A stretch of DNA of 64,000 nucleotides from Salvia splendens (GCF_004379255.2 NC_056053.1:22936188-23000187); one strand, 5' to 3'. Counted from the stretch's first letter, positions 45,807-59,401 are shown. The notes: generated by a model not told the origin, from the sequence alone. A program made the numbers and translations.

Positions 45807-45960
45807 CGGTAATAAATTTATGGAATTATTATTTCATTTTAGTAGAAAGGAATATTTTATTTATTCATCTTGCCCTTAATTGCCGGTAATAAATTTATGG
45901 AATTATTATTTCATTTTAGTAGAAAGGAATATTTTATTTATTCATCTTGCCCTTAATTGC
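45807..45960. repeat. 77-bp tandem duplication upstream of the TBL gene
   Basis: Two head-to-tail copies of cggtaataaatttatgg...cttaattgc, essentially identical, starting about 90 bases upstream of the TBL start codon, within the likely promoter. Confidence 0.93.
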
Positions 45961-46273
45961 TTGGGTCTATCCCATTATAAAGTGTTCGTTGACTCTTAAC
46001 TAATTTATGTTGGACTAAATACTACCTATTCCTAACTGTTTGTTAAAATACGAACTTTTGAAACAATATTAATAAAATAAGAGAAAAAATAGGAAAAAGT
46101 AATAGAGTCTTTGTTAGCGGATTTTATGATCCTTTTCTTAAAGTGAAAAGTTTCTATTTTTTAAAGAAACAAATAAATTCTTCTCCTATTTCTTAAATAC
46201 GAAGGGAGTGTAAAAATTGTAAGGAGGTTAAATATGATACGGAGTACGTAGTTTAGTAGTAGATGATTGAAGT

Positions 46274-46606
46274 CACTACAAAAAAACGCTCATTAGTGAC
46301 AAAATTAGTAACGGCAAAAAACAACTCAAGAACTAGTGACGGATGAATGACTAAAATTCGTCAGTCACTAATTAGTATCAGATAAGTCCGTCACTAATAT
46401 GTGGCAGCCACCTACTTTTCGTCATTGAGTGGGCTAGTTGCTTTGGTGACGGACAAATCCTTCACTAAAAGTTTTTAGTGACAAGCTTGTTTTTTACGGA
46501 TTCGTCGGTAACTTTATCCTTCAATAACTATGTTTAGATAAGAAATTTTGCTGATTAGTGACGGATAATTCCGTCACTAAATTGCGAGTTTTTTTTGTAG
46601 CGAGTG
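46274..46606. mobile_element. CACTA-like MITE
   Basis: Starts CACTACAAAAAAACGC and ends with an inverted-like GCGAGTTTTTTTTGTAGCGAGTG. Internal TTAGTGACGG/CCGTCACTAA phrases recur in both orientations. The terminal match is imperfect and the target duplication not certain. Confidence 0.5.
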
Positions 46607-46828
46607 TAGTTTATCTGGTTGGTAAGACGTTTCTTTTCTGTAATAGGTTGGAGGCACAAATCATCATAGTAGTACTATTTTTTATCAATTAGTAGTTTCT
46701 AAAATTATGAAACAAACTAGAGTTTGACCGAATTTCATGATATTATAGGCAGTTTGACCTGATAAATAAATTACCTAAATAGGTATATTAAGAAATTAGT
46801 GGAGTACTACCTATGATTATGTTTTGTA

Positions 46829-47032
46829 CTCGCTCCGTCCCATAATAAATGTCACACTTTCTTTTTTAGTTTATACCACAAAAGATGTCACATTTATTTT
46901 TTGAAAATAGTTCTTCTTCACATTAATATAAGTATACTATTTTCTCTCTTTCAATGACTCACAATACAACATCTACTAAAATTCTGTGTCATTCTCCACC
47001 TATGTTATCTATTATGGGACAGAGGGAGGGAG
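46829..47032. mobile_element. Stowaway MITE
   Basis: The ends CTCGCTCCGTCCCATAATA and TATTATGGGACAGAGGGAGGGAG are inverted, with TA flanks. Confidence 0.85.
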
Positions 47033-50000
47033 TACTAAATATACAAAATCTAAATTTGAGTATATAGAATGTCACAAATCTGTATAATTCATACCGATCT
47101 TCTAATATAGTATACTCGGTATATAAAAAATCTAAATTTTTTTACATAAATAATAGGATAAAAATGTGTATATAGAGATAGATACTATAAATATCACACA
47201 GTTTTATAGCCCACGGCGAAAGTGCCCTATATATTATAGTATATATGTAGAAAAATGATAGTAATTCATTATTTTCATAAAATCCTGACCGTAGATTTGG
47301 TATCTTCCTATGAAAATGACGAGATTCTGGTGAAATCTGGATTTTCATCTATTTATTTATTTCTATAGCGATATTTTAAATTAAAGTAGCTTTCTTTTCC
47401 TTTATTAATACATATTAATTTATGTTTAGAGTAGAATTTTGTTTATCAATTCAAAATATGAGAATCGATCTGTAAACAACTAAATATTAGAGTAAAAGAT
47501 GCAATTTTAATTAGAAAAGTCGTCAAACTCTAGGTTTCATTTCAAAATATTCCAAAACAATTCTCTTTTGGCCAAAATAATTACAAACTATTATAAATGA
47601 CTTATATAACTAAAAATATAAGATCCAAAGCAATATAAATGACCATTTCTTAATTTTTGTATATTCTCTACATTTTTTAAAATTATATGTGGCATATATG
47701 ATCGAATTCAGTGGAGAGTTTAATTATCAGTAACTAGCTATAGTAGAATTAATATTTGAATTAACATGCTATTGTATACGACAATACTCCAATTATCAAC
47801 GTCGTATAGAGGGAATATAGCACGAAAGTCGACATAAAATTAAACGATACTCCCTTTGTCTGTCAGTAGGAGTCCGATTTCTTAGTGACGCGAGTTTTAA
47901 GAAATTTTAAGAAAAGTGGATGGAAATAATTCAGTGAAACATGAGTCCCAATTATTTATATTAGTTTTCAATGAAATGTGAGTTGAATGAGTTAGTGGAA
48001 TATTGATTAATAAGAATCGGGACTCCTATTTCGCGAACGGAGGAAGATGCTCCTAAAGTTGGAATAATTTACCTCTCTATGAACAATCTTTGATATGTTG
48101 ATTAATAGTGAGTATTGTTATTCTCATTCCATCACTCCTAGCTAAAAATTTGGCTCACCTTCACAAGATTTGACACAGCATAAATTAAAAATTGTTTTTT
48201 TTTTCAATTTGACCTCCTATTTATTTCAATAGCAAACAATAATCAAGTCATAAGCTCTATAGAGGCAATGCAATGGGAATTAGCCTTTCCATTTCTTGTT
48301 AAGCCATAACTTTTAATTTTATTTTTCTTTCCTTCGATGATATGGCAGCCATAGGCTTTTTTTTAACTAGTATCACACCCGTGCTATACACGGTCCATTT
48401 TATTTTCTTCAAAATATGAAATATTGATTTGAAATAAAAAAATAATAATATTATTTGGGTTAAAATCATAAATTATTATAAATGTATACAATAGTACTTT
48501 TGATAAAAGTAGTAAATTTTATTGGTGTATAAACATTACTTATTCTTTAGAAACTATTTTATAAAAAATTAATATTAAATAATTTAATGATTCTAAATTC
48601 TAGCTATGTCATTTTATTTTATTTTTGTCTGGAATAATATTTATTTGTACTATTTTATTAAATACAAATCAGTCTATTTACACAAAAAATACCTATAACT
48701 TATCATTTAATGTTTTACTTTTATTATATTGACTATGCAAAATGTCTATTTTTCATTATTGTCACAAAATTTAAGAGTCTTCCATACATTAATTATTACA
48801 TAAAATTATTCCAATGGCATTCAAAATCAAAACAAAAATAATCATGATATAATTTTAAAATAATTCTAACATCACCAAATTATTTCTCACTGACTTTAAC
48901 CTTAAAATGGTCTTAGATGTACAACGTTTTTGCAAGTTTGGGTACATAATACTTTTAGTAGGTCCTCAAAATATTTGTTGTATCCGAAAAGAAGATTAAA
49001 ATGTGTTTACAATGAAATTATGGAATCATTCTAGTATATTGTTTGTAGTAAAATTATGAGAATTTACTAAATGAACATTTTATTTAAATAAACTACTTTA
49101 TTGTCGAACTATTGAGTGGAAACAATTTATTTTTCCAATAGTATAGCACATATTCACAATTAAATATTTTTGCAAGTAAATTAAATTGAAGTCACACACA
49201 TAATTCTTGACAAATTCTTCAAAAGAATTTCCACTTTTACTTTTCCTAATTATCAAAATTTTAAAACTTTTTCACTTTCTCAATTTTGATAAAAAAAAAT
49301 AATAAATTGTGTAAAGATGAGCATGTTTTAGGGATTTCCTAATCCTCTTAAGAATTGTTCGAAATATATAGATAAAAAAATTTAACCATATACTGGCGAT
49401 ATTCTAACTATTACAATTAAAGGAAAAACAACCGTAATTGGAATGAAAATTACAATGAAAATAATAAAAAATTAAACTATAAATCGAGTCGAGAGAAGAC
49501 TTCTTTCCACAAGACAAATTATGTTGTGCTAGGCACCGACAAAGTTGATGGAGCTCCGAGAATCAAGCAATGAAGCAATACAGTGATCCTAAAATACACA
49601 ACAAAATGTAAAGAGTTTGAGAGATGAGGGAGAATGCTTTTATTGGTGTGTAATCCATATACAACTTGATGCTTTTATAGGCACAACATAAGAATATAGA
49701 AAGACATGAAATTAAAACACCATAAACAATAAATTAATAAATTAAGGTAATGAATGTTATAAGAAATGAAAAGCCAAAGGGTTCCCCATGATCACATTCC
49801 GTTACTCACGCCATTTGATAGAGTGTGAATACAATAAGAGTAAAATTGAAATGGAGGAATGTGGATTGTTAATGAGCTTATTATTTAGGGTATTAGTTAC
49901 TGGTATTTTAGTTTTAAACGTTTATGTAGATGAGTTATAATTATTTGAACTTTCAAATAATAAAAATAAATTTAATTGATATATAAATTTTTAATTAAAA

Positions 50001-50680
50001 TAATATTATTTTAAATTTTTTCAAAACTCCCCTTTTATATATGGAGTTATAATTATTTGACCTTTCAAATAATAAAAATAATTTTAATTGATAGATAAGT
50101 TTTAATCTAAACACTCTTCACTTTATTGCATTAATTAATAGAAACACAAATTATGAAGCGGATCATTAATGAATTTAATTTTTCTAGTGACAACCTATTG
50201 AGTCTTAAGAAAATATTTTAGCAACGGAACAAAATTTGGTTTTAAACTTTTCTTTAATTTAATTAAGTATGATGTATTAACCTTCATTTAATTTAATTTA
50301 ATTAATCTTTCTAATTTATATTGTTGAAACTAAAAAGTAGAATCCCAAGTTGGAATTTCTTTGATCTATAATCTTCTTTATTATACACTTCCTAGTCGAG
50401 CTTCATTTCATTGCAATACAGTGACTCTATACACTAAAAACCCAAACCCCGAAACCTAAATCTTAAACCCTTAGCTTTAAAATATACTAAAAAAAAACTT
50501 TAAAATATACTCATCATGACCAACAAATGAGCTAGATATTAATAAAAAATTTCCTCCGTCCCAATTCAATTTTACTTTGTTGATCACTTATTCTATTTTG
50601 GAGGTTTTAGATCTATATTCGATATCTTACACTGGATCAGCCTACTTGATAATTCTTACTGATAGTAGATGTTTTTTTAC
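47033..50680. other. AT-rich gene-poor region with repeat scraps
   Basis: No coding gene seen. A worn Stowaway-like element spans about 47850-48046. A common plant repeat end (ctagtatcacacccgtgctatacacgg) lies near 48367. On the minus strand near 49671-49680 a CTATAAAAGC box precedes a leader-like stretch to about 49490, possibly an LTR remnant. A ~62-bp phrase (gagttataattatttgamctttc) is repeated at 49932 and 50044. Confidence 0.4.
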
Positions 50681-50689
50681 ATTTTAAAT

Positions 50690-51239
50690 TCAAAAGCACC
50701 AATCAATTTGAAGATCCTCCCTTGCCAGATTGCAAGATCCATCTCCAAGTTGACATGCTCTCAAAGCTTGAAACCGTCCATATCTAGTAATTATTATGCT
50801 AACGTCACTCAATTTTGGAAATTGAGGCTTACTAACTTCAAACATTTGTGTGCTTGAAATCATCTTAACATGGTATGCATGATTTGTAACTGGATTGCGA
50901 GGCCGATTTTGCCTCACGAGAAAATTGCGTATACGAAAAATACCCCCTTCCCTAATTAGTGCACCAAACCTTGCGTGTAAAATTCGTGGAATAGTTGCTT
51001 GAATCCTATGCCCTGAACACAAAAAAGTACATAGCTAATGATTTCATATAACTTGCAAAAACATAACTAAAAAACACAAAACAACATACCATTCGATCGT
51101 GAAGCACACATTCTAAATGCACGATATTGGTTTTGTCTTTAGGAGCGGCAACTTCATAGACATGGATACAATAGACTTTGATAATCGAATTAGTTTTTGT
51201 TAGTTGTAGATCATCGAGCAAGGTGTGGAATGGTTCCAT
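50690..51239 (-). pseudogene. RPA70-like (DUF223 OB-fold) fragment
   Basis: Minus-strand MEPFHTLLDDLQLTKTN begins at 51239, then IIKVYCIHVYEVAAPKD and LECVLHDRM, an intron-like gap (51089-51006), then GHRIQATIPRILHARF, IREGGIFRIRNFLV and FEVSKPQFPKL. This is the first OB fold of plant replication protein A / DUF223 proteins. The two parts do not join in phase at the only good splice pair, and the DNA-binding C-terminal folds are absent. Such RPA-like sequences are often carried by Helitrons, but no Helitron ends were found. Confidence 0.6.
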
Positions 51240-51323
51240 GGTATCAACCTTGCTACTCGTGTGAAGAACAAAAAGATGAAGTTTGAGCTGTATAAGGTGA
51301 GTATGTATACGTGGATAGATCAA

Positions 51324-53147
51324 ATGTCACATTTATAGAGCAAAAAATGAACCATGAGGCTCTCTTCAAACTTTTCACATTCTCCACTTAGGTTACCCTA
51401 ATACTAAAACAAAAAAAATATTATTAATGTTGGTTCCAATCGATTATCTACTATTAAATTGGGGGTTATAGAGAGAATGAAGGGTGTGTTGTAATAATTA
51501 TTATATTTAATGGTTTGATAAAGATTAAAATAATTTAATTAATAATCTTTCTCATGGCAGTAACGGCAGCACCGCTTGCAAATCTTTGAAAAATTTGGAC
51601 ATGGATTTCAATAGGATACTTTAATTACAAATTTTGCAACTACGCTAATAATGGTGCAATAATCACCCACTTAATCCCATTTATATGAAAAGTCAAATCT
51701 TTTTTTTATAAGAGAAATTAAATTGTAGGTTTCTTTTTTTTTTGCATGTGCATAACTAAATGTAGCTAAAATATTAGATTGTTGTAAACGGTTGGTATAA
51801 GATGTGCATTTGGTACACATAATGATGATGGGAGTTATTTTTTGTGCAATTAATATGCAATAATGACTAAAATGCAATAACAAATGATTTAATGGAAGAC
51901 AACATCTATATAATAGTTTTTAATCGTAAATGTCTAGATTATAATATTTAAATTATATATTTAAGCTTAAATGATAATTCCATAAATACCCCAAAACTCC
52001 GTACAGATAATAAGTACAATGATATGATCCACACTTTTCGAGTCTTTTATTGAATTAAATAAAGGGGTGTATATTTGACAGGCACCTGGACCAGGTGGTA
52101 TAATTGTAGAGACTCTATTAATGATAGTGAACATGAATAGTCAAGTCCTATCTCCCTTATCTACTTACTTGTACATATGCATTAATATGAGGGGCGATTT
52201 TTAAAATAATTTATTTAGATGGTATAAACAAAATGTTAGTCCTAAACTTTTAAAAGCTAAAACATAACGAAATTTGATTTAAAGAAATTACAATAGATCC
52301 CAACGTAAAACTTAATTATGTTGACTTCCCCACTTTAATTTTATCTCTACTTTTTCAAGCCATTTTCGAAGTCAATAGAGTGAGTAAATCCTGATTTAAC
52401 ACATTATTTTCTAAATTCAAACTGCTGATCATATGTCTAAGACTCTAGTTAGACTTCACATTACATAGGAGGTTTTTGGTATGCTAGTAAGCATGATATC
52501 AATAAGTCAATTCATATCAAGTTTAACAGAGATATACATTGCAAGTTTGTGAAATTGTCAATTCTTGTGTTGTTGTATCACATTTCACACAATCATAAAT
52601 TCTTATAGCACTGTAATTTACACTGTTACAAAACTTACAATTCCACTAGTTACGATATTGCAAGAACTTAAAATTTCGTAAAATTCAATTAAATCGAATA
52701 TATCTTATAATAATAATAATAATAATACATGAGAAAAGATGAAATGATGTGAATGCATTGAATGTGTATTTATTTGTTTGTTCACACGAGGATTACTTGT
52801 TCAACTGTTTTTTAAGATTACTTGTTCAATTTGACAACTAGCTAGCTACTATCCATGAATTGATATACTGAGATCGTGTATGATCAGAAATAATTCATCT
52901 AAATTAAAGGCAGTAATTATACAATTCCCATCTATATAGCAGAAATTGTGACTGTTTGATTAAGGGAAACAACAATTATTAAATCAAACTAGGAAATTGT
53001 ACCAGTCACGTCTCCACCAACTCTCTAACTAGTGACTTAAATATTTGCCGAATCACACACGCCTAAGCTTACCGTGTGACCGGTTCGACGATGGCGCGAG
53101 TACTACTCATGGTATGGCTCTTCCCCTGAACCCGAAGTTGGCTCCTC
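51324..53147. other. AT-rich spacer, no gene recognised
   Basis: Contains a short (AAT) microsatellite near 52707-52727. The right end is the downstream flank of the B3 gene. Confidence 0.4.
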
Positions 53148-54174
53148 TTAGTCCCATTCTAAGTTCACCCCGAATAATCTCAGCCTCTTCGAATTCCTAT
53201 TTCTCTCTTTTTCGGGATTATCTGCAATTAATACAACATGTATCGTTAGATTAACTTGATGCAACAATTCGCTGAGATTCAATCATTCATACGTTGTTGG
53301 CCAACGTTCATTACACATAGGAGTATATTTTTACATACTAAAATAAGAACAAATATTTCTAATTAAAGAGTAATTAAACGATAAATTGATGGAAAATTCA
53401 TAAAATCTAGTTAAATGCTAGTTAGCTCGCAATTATAAATCAGACTGGGAAATTTGAATTTGATCGCAATTATAATACGGTGAAAATTTTAATAAAATTA
53501 TACTAGCATCCGTTAAATCATATATGGATGCTACCGTTAACAAATTAAATATATCATCGTCAACGCATAAAAAAATTGCAATTGCTTGATTAAAAAACAT
53601 TATTATATTTTGCCACGAGATCCAAATTTCATAAATTTCTCACTAGTCTTTAAAACTGTGGGACCGACCAAAATTCATGATTTTTCCGCCGCTTAAAAAT
53701 AGGGTTTTCAGAGTGGTTACCAACTTGAGGGTAAAGTAGGCCACTCCAGCCACCGCGATTTGGCGGTGGAGGGGCATCGGCCTCTTGCCCGCCCCTCCGG
53801 CGCCATCCGATGAAGAGGCGACCGAGGTCGTCCGGATGGCGCGCGAAGACGACAACGTCTCCAGCATCGAGCCTCTTCTCCTTGACGAAGCGGCTCCACC
53901 CCTTCGTCAGCACGTAGCTCTGGCTGCTGTTCCAATACGAGTACCGGAACCGCCACGATTTCCCGGCCTCGTCCTCGAACCCCAGCAGCAGCCCTCCGCC
54001 GCCGCCGTTGTTCATGGGGAAGTACCTCTCCGCGTGCTGCTTCGGTATGACGAGGCGGTTGAGCTTGCCGACGTCGCTCGGCGTCAGCGGCTTCTCGAAT
54101 AAGGCCTCTTTCGAGAGGTCGATTTTGGCGGCGGCGGTGGAGATGGGAGGAGAGAGCCAATGGTTTGTTGGCAT
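53148..54174 (-). CDS. NGATHA-like (NGAL) B3-domain transcriptional repressor, 2 exons, short form
   Basis: Exon 1 54174-53721 and exon 2 53221-53148 join in phase 1 across a 499-bp GT..AG intron, giving 175 residues. The B3 domain (residues ~22-130) reads [49 protein letters not shown] and [20 protein letters not shown], the RAV/NGA class. Exon 2 supplies [15 protein letters not shown] before [11 protein letters not shown] is the TPL-type repression motif. Relatives (NGAL1/ABS2, NGAL2/SOD7, NGAL3) restrain leaf margin and seed growth through KLUH/CUC control. Family members are usually about 240-330 residues, so the middle is strongly shortened. Reading through the intron gives a 174-residue product lacking the repression motif. 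Confidence 0.85.
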
Positions 54175-55651
54175 TTTTGAGAAGTGATGAAAATGGAAAA
54201 AAAAGAGTGGAATTTAAAGAATTTTGAATTTGAATAATTAATTGTCCAAACAGTGAATTTCTCCTTTTTCCCACTGGCTAATAATTTGAGTATTTTATTG
54301 AAGGTATTATTTGAGAATGAATAGTCAAAAATATTTGTGTGGTGGTGATGTGTGGGAATTTATAGACTACAGTGATAATTCAGTTTTTTTAACTATAGGT
54401 TTGTGGATTAAAAACTGTTTGAACAGAAGGAAGTGGTTTGTAACCATAGGAATGATTGGTCAGGTATGGTACATTTATTTTTGTTTATTGTTGGACCATA
54501 ATTCAATAAATGAACCATAATTTTGTCAATTCCTATATACGGAGTACTATATAAGTATATATGATAAAACTAATAATTTCATAATATAACCATATTTACT
54601 GTTTGTTTTTACAGAGGGTTTTTTAGGAGAAAGGGTTTATAATTTGATGTTGATAATAATTACATTGTATAAATAATAATGTGAGTATGACATACCAATA
54701 ATTTAAATACGTACGCGAATATAATTAAAATGCATTATAATTAATCATAACCATAGTCTTCGCCATTTCAATTGTTCAAAATTTATTGATAAGCAAATCT
54801 GAGATACTATTTTGCATATATATACTTTAATTTACGATGATTGGATAATCTATTATTAAAACTCCAACTAGAAATGTCACCAATTCAATTTATGTAGTTA
54901 AACAAATATTCTTTCCATACTTATACACCTTTAATTCACAAGGATACTAGAGCCTAAAGAATGAAGAAAATATATATAAAAAAAATTGGTATTGAATAGA
55001 AGATATAGAAGATGAGATAAGATTTAATATCGCAGATAATAAATCGAGACCGTTTCTGAAATTGCATTCGTGTTTGATTTGTGATCTCATCTCTTTTTAT
55101 TATTTTAATCTTTGCTTCTGTTACCTGTCACATAATCAATAGCTTCACACCCCCTGTCTATTATTCTTTATTTTTCTGCAATGGAATTGGTATTTTTATT
55201 GGTATTTTCCTGTCAAATAATTGGTATTGACCGGTTCAAAATTAAAGAATTAAAATCAAACATGAATCTTTATATCCCCAGATTAAATACTTTGGCCGGT
55301 TGGCCCTAATTAATAACAATGGAATTGGAATTTTTATTGTAGGTTGTGAATGTTAAATCCAAAAACTGAATCTTAAAAAACAAAAATTTATGTTAAAAGA
55401 AAAGAAAAATAAGATGATTGATAGTTATGGTGGTGGCTGAAGAGGGTGGAGTTGAAGGAATGGTAGCGGTAAATTAGTGGGAAGATGAATACGTAGAAAG
55501 ATAAATATAAGGTTGTGCAATTGGAGTTAAGGGTAGCAGACGATAGCCCATTTTTGTTTAATTTTAAGAGGACTACTAAAATATTAGTAATTGATACAAG
55601 TGTAAAATTACTATATAATGTGATACTACAAATGATGTGAATTGCGAATTA

Positions 55652-55873
55652 CTCCCTCCGTCCCCTAAAGTTTGTTCCAATTTGACCCGACTCAGATTTT
55701 AAGAAATTGTTTAACTTTGTATTTAATGAAGGTGTATAGTGGAATAAGGGTCCTACATTTAGGAGATTGATAGTGTATTTAATGTCTATTTTTGGTAAGA
55801 TTTCAAGTGGGACAAACTTTATGGGACAGACTAAGATGGGTAAAATGAGATAATCTTTGAGAGACTAAGGGAG
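55652..55873. mobile_element. Stowaway MITE
   Basis: Starts CTCCCTCCGTCCCC and ends AGACTAAGGGAG, with TA on both sides. The right end is eroded. Confidence 0.7.
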
Positions 55874-56590
55874 TAGTACATAATTAGACGTTGGGAGGAA
55901 AATCAATCATAATTGCAATAATGATAATAATATGTTTTTTTAGACTTGCAATTCAATTTAATACGCATTATTTAATTGTTCAATTGAAATTTCCAATTAT
56001 TTAGTCGAATCAATGATTAATTGAAATCTTAAATTCAATCAAATGAATCTAAAATTAGTAGGAATCTCAATTGTTCCAATCAATTGAAAAGCAATTTACT
56101 TCTCAACTATATATAATATCAATTGAAATATCTAAGTGACAGGTTGAAGTTAAAATCAATTAAAATTCTTATTTGTATACTTCTGTCAAAGATCATTGGA
56201 ATTGAAGATCAATTGGGGCAAATTAAATCGGTAATCAATTGAAATTATCCAAATAAAGCAATAATCAATTTAAATTAATACTAGTAGTATAAAATTAAAT
56301 CATGAGACTAGTTAGTGGCTGAGTGTTTATTGAATGATTATTATTATACACATATAGATTTTGATTTCAATTTCCAAATTAGTAACTGAATTATTTTATT
56401 ATTTTATGACTAGTTTAATAGTAATACATGTACTAGTATTTATTTGAAGTTACTGAGAAAATGAATCCGTGAGCTTTGATTTTTATGAATTTTGTAAAAT
56501 TAAAAATTTCAGTTACATCTTTTAATGCATTAGAATCAAGCTAAATATAAAACTAAACAAATGATGTTAAATTTGCGTTGAAGGGAGCGG

Positions 56591-56674
56591 TGCTCACATA
56601 AATTATGTAGCATATCATTTTGCACCATGAGAAATGATATGCTACATGTCTTGTGTAAGCATATTATGTGAGCA
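56591..56674. repeat. fold-back hairpin, two nested stems
   Basis: The outer arms TGCTCACATAA (56591-56601) and TTATGTGAGCA (56664-56674) are perfect complements. The inner arms ATGTAGCATATCATTT (56605-56620) and AAATGATATGCTACAT (56632-56647) are perfect as well, around an 11-nt loop. The right flank between the arms has an unpaired bulge. Either a tiny MITE or a small-RNA hairpin. Confidence 0.75.
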
Positions 56675-57291
56675 TCATCCTTGTTTTATACTCCATATTT
56701 ACAGTTGTTTTGTCTTGTTTTATGTATTTAGTTTAATTTTAATACAAAATTTTTTTATTAATATTTTTATTTTATAAAATTTATAAAATTCAAAAGCTCT
56801 GTTTATTTATTTTTATTTTATTCATTTATTCCAAGTAAAGAGAAAATGTTAAATCGAGATTTAATTTTTATTGTAGTGTAATGCAAGTAACTTCACAAGA
56901 AGTTATCAAATTGTAGTAATTTATGTAAAAGAATGTTATTATAAAATGGTTGTTTTAGTTAAACTTTAAGTATCGCATATATACTAAACGCGACCTAGTA
57001 TAAACATAATTTTTTTTATAAATTTTATTATAAAATAAAAAATGTCAATAATATTTTTTAATAAATTAGAATCGAACTAAATATATAAAATAAAATAAAT
57101 AATGTTAAAAGTGCATCGAACTAGGGTAATAATTCAATATAGATTGGTTAATAAATGCATAAAAGAACCGAATACAAATTTTTTCTGCAAAAGGGCTATT
57201 TAGTGAAAACACTACAACACTCACAATTAAACTTATTATATTTAATGTTTTAGAAGCTGTAATTATTTTTATATCCTTTTATGGTTCATAG

Positions 57292-57340
57292 CATTTCCAT
57301 TTCCATTTCCATTTCCATTTCCATTTCCATTTCCATTTCC
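57292..57340. repeat. (CATTTC)8 hexanucleotide microsatellite
   Basis: Eight uninterrupted six-base units followed by three TATTCC-type variants. Confidence 0.9.
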
Positions 57341-58034
57341 TATTCCTATTCCTAGTAAATGACTAAAATAAATGATACAGGTATATTGGGTGAAGTATTA
57401 TTATCAGACAGTTCTTAGGAAAGAGTGCTAGAAATGACAAAAATAGATGGGACGTCAGAGATATAGTTGACCATATTCACATTTTATTCATCAATCATCA
57501 TTTTTCTTTATTTATTAAACGGCACTGAAACTTTTTGTCTTTGACAGGAAAAGTGCATTTTGTATAGTAACTAACTTTATTTCTCCCTGTGTATTTGTTC
57601 TATTTTATGTCATTTGTATCTCTTGTAAATTTGTAATCATCCTTGCACTTTTTCGGCTCTCTTATACATCCATTTAATCTCCTTTGATATTTCATAAATA
57701 CAATCGAATTTTTTCTCTGTTTCATCCCTAGGAGGGATAGAGGGATATTTTAACAACTTCAAACAATAAATAATGAGAAATACATAGAGCAGAAACATCA
57801 CAAAGCAAACATGGAACATTTTTCATAGTAAAATTGAAATTTGAAATAACTCATGGGCTATCTGAATTTACTTACTTTAACTACCGAAATTGATATTTTT
57901 GGTGTTTCTTTTTACATTCATAAAGGTGTGGGGACCTTGTGTAGTTGAGTTTGGTCTTTTAATTAACCATTGCAATTTCTTTTTCTTTTCATTACAATAT
58001 AATTTTATTTATATATAAAATGTTAAATATCTAT

Positions 58035-58216
58035 ACTCCTTCCTTCGGTCATTAAATATTCTAATTTTACTTTTTCGTCCGTTCATCAATAAGTACCCCC
58101 ATTTTATTTTTAATATTTTTGGCAAGTGAATCTCACATTCCACATCCTCATTATACTTACATTTTATAAAATTCGTGCTCACACTAACTGTGACTCCTAT
58201 TGTGGGACGAAGGGAG
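58035..58216. mobile_element. Stowaway MITE
   Basis: The ends CTCCTTCCTTCGGTCATT and TGTGGGACGAAGGGAG are degenerate inverted repeats, TA-flanked. Confidence 0.7.
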
Positions 58217-58760
58217 TATATAACCAATATAAAGTATGACCCACGTTCCAAAAACTTGTTCTATTCACTTTCTTTAATAAAGTCAAATAATTTTTTAAAA
58301 TTCGAATTAGTCAAGAATAGGACATTTATTTCTGTACGGAAGAAAGTACTATTTTTCCTATAGTAAAATCCACATGTCATGATCCAAAACAAGGTGTTTC
58401 AATATAGGAGATGAGGGCTCCAATAATGAACCCTAGATACAATGAAACGAAGAATCATTGTTAGTTCTTGAATCATGAACTACTACTCAATTGTGTTAAA
58501 TATTCAAAATATTTCAATAATGTCAGCAAATTGGAAGCTGGATTTCAAGAATTTACACAAAGTAACATCAAAACAATCAACATCATGCTAACTTCTTGAT
58601 ATTTCACATTGTTTCTTGATTCTTAAACAACACTAGCTCTTTTCCCCTAGAAAATCCTGAAAATTTGTCCCTTAATTCAATTTTCGTCCGTCCCTAAAAA
58701 TTCGTCACCTTTCACTTTTACCTTGTTTTTATAGTGGACCATGATGGTTGGACGAATTTT

Positions 58761-59398
58761 TGATAGTAATAAATGCGGGTAAAAAAATATAGATCACGAC
58801 ACAAGGAATTACGTGGTTCGATTTACTGAGGTAAATCTACGTCCACGGGAAGAAAGGAGGGCAAGATTGTATTGCTTGATCTGGTTTACAGCTTACAAAT
58901 ACAGACTTGCTATATGATATTTGATGTCTAGAGAGCTTTTTTCCTCCTGGTCTATCTGATCTAAGTTCTATTTATACATTGAACTAAGATCGTGGCTTGC
59001 ATCACCACTAACTAGGTCATGGCTTGCATCACCACTAACTAGGTAGTGGATGTCGTGGAGGTCATGAGATCCTGCATGGGTCCACTATCTCTTTGTTTGG
59101 TCCGCTATCCTGCATGAGATCCTGCATGAGTTGACACCACTAAATAGATCGTGTAGTGGAGGTCGTGGAGGTTCTGCATGAGTCCACTATCTCCCAGTTC
59201 GGTCGAATACTGAGACCGAACTGCTGAACTATTGCCGAGCAGCTTTTGCCGATCTGAGAGTAGAGCTTGATTGGTCGGCTTTTACCGAGCTGTAGGCTGG
59301 GGCCGAACTCTTTGGTAATGCCGAACTGATACTCTTCCTTGGGCTTTGGGCTGATGGGCCGTCACTGCTATTGGGCTTGTTTAGTACGTACCCCATCA
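58761..59398 (-). repeat. 3' LTR of the Tat-type element (outer limit approximate)
   Basis: On the minus strand the LTR starts TGATGGGGTACG right after the polypurine tract. The outer end is at 58761 (TGATAG on plus) or possibly 58774 (TGCGGG). The 5-bp duplication was not resolved. It contains duplicated gcttgcatcaccactaactagg and several ccgaactg-type words. Confidence 0.55.
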
Positions 59399-59401
59399 CT
59401 A

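Larger units (their letters stand above)
54175..58034. other. AT-rich intergenic region upstream of the B3 gene
   Basis: No gene recognised. The first few hundred bases are the B3 gene promoter side. MITE, hairpin and microsatellite are listed separately. Short open frames here have no recognisable family pattern. Confidence 0.45.

Noticed and set aside
53717..54274. 185-codon Arg-rich minus-strand frame over the B3 gene
   Set aside because: Shifted frame of a GC-rich exon; the B3 domain lies in the other frame.
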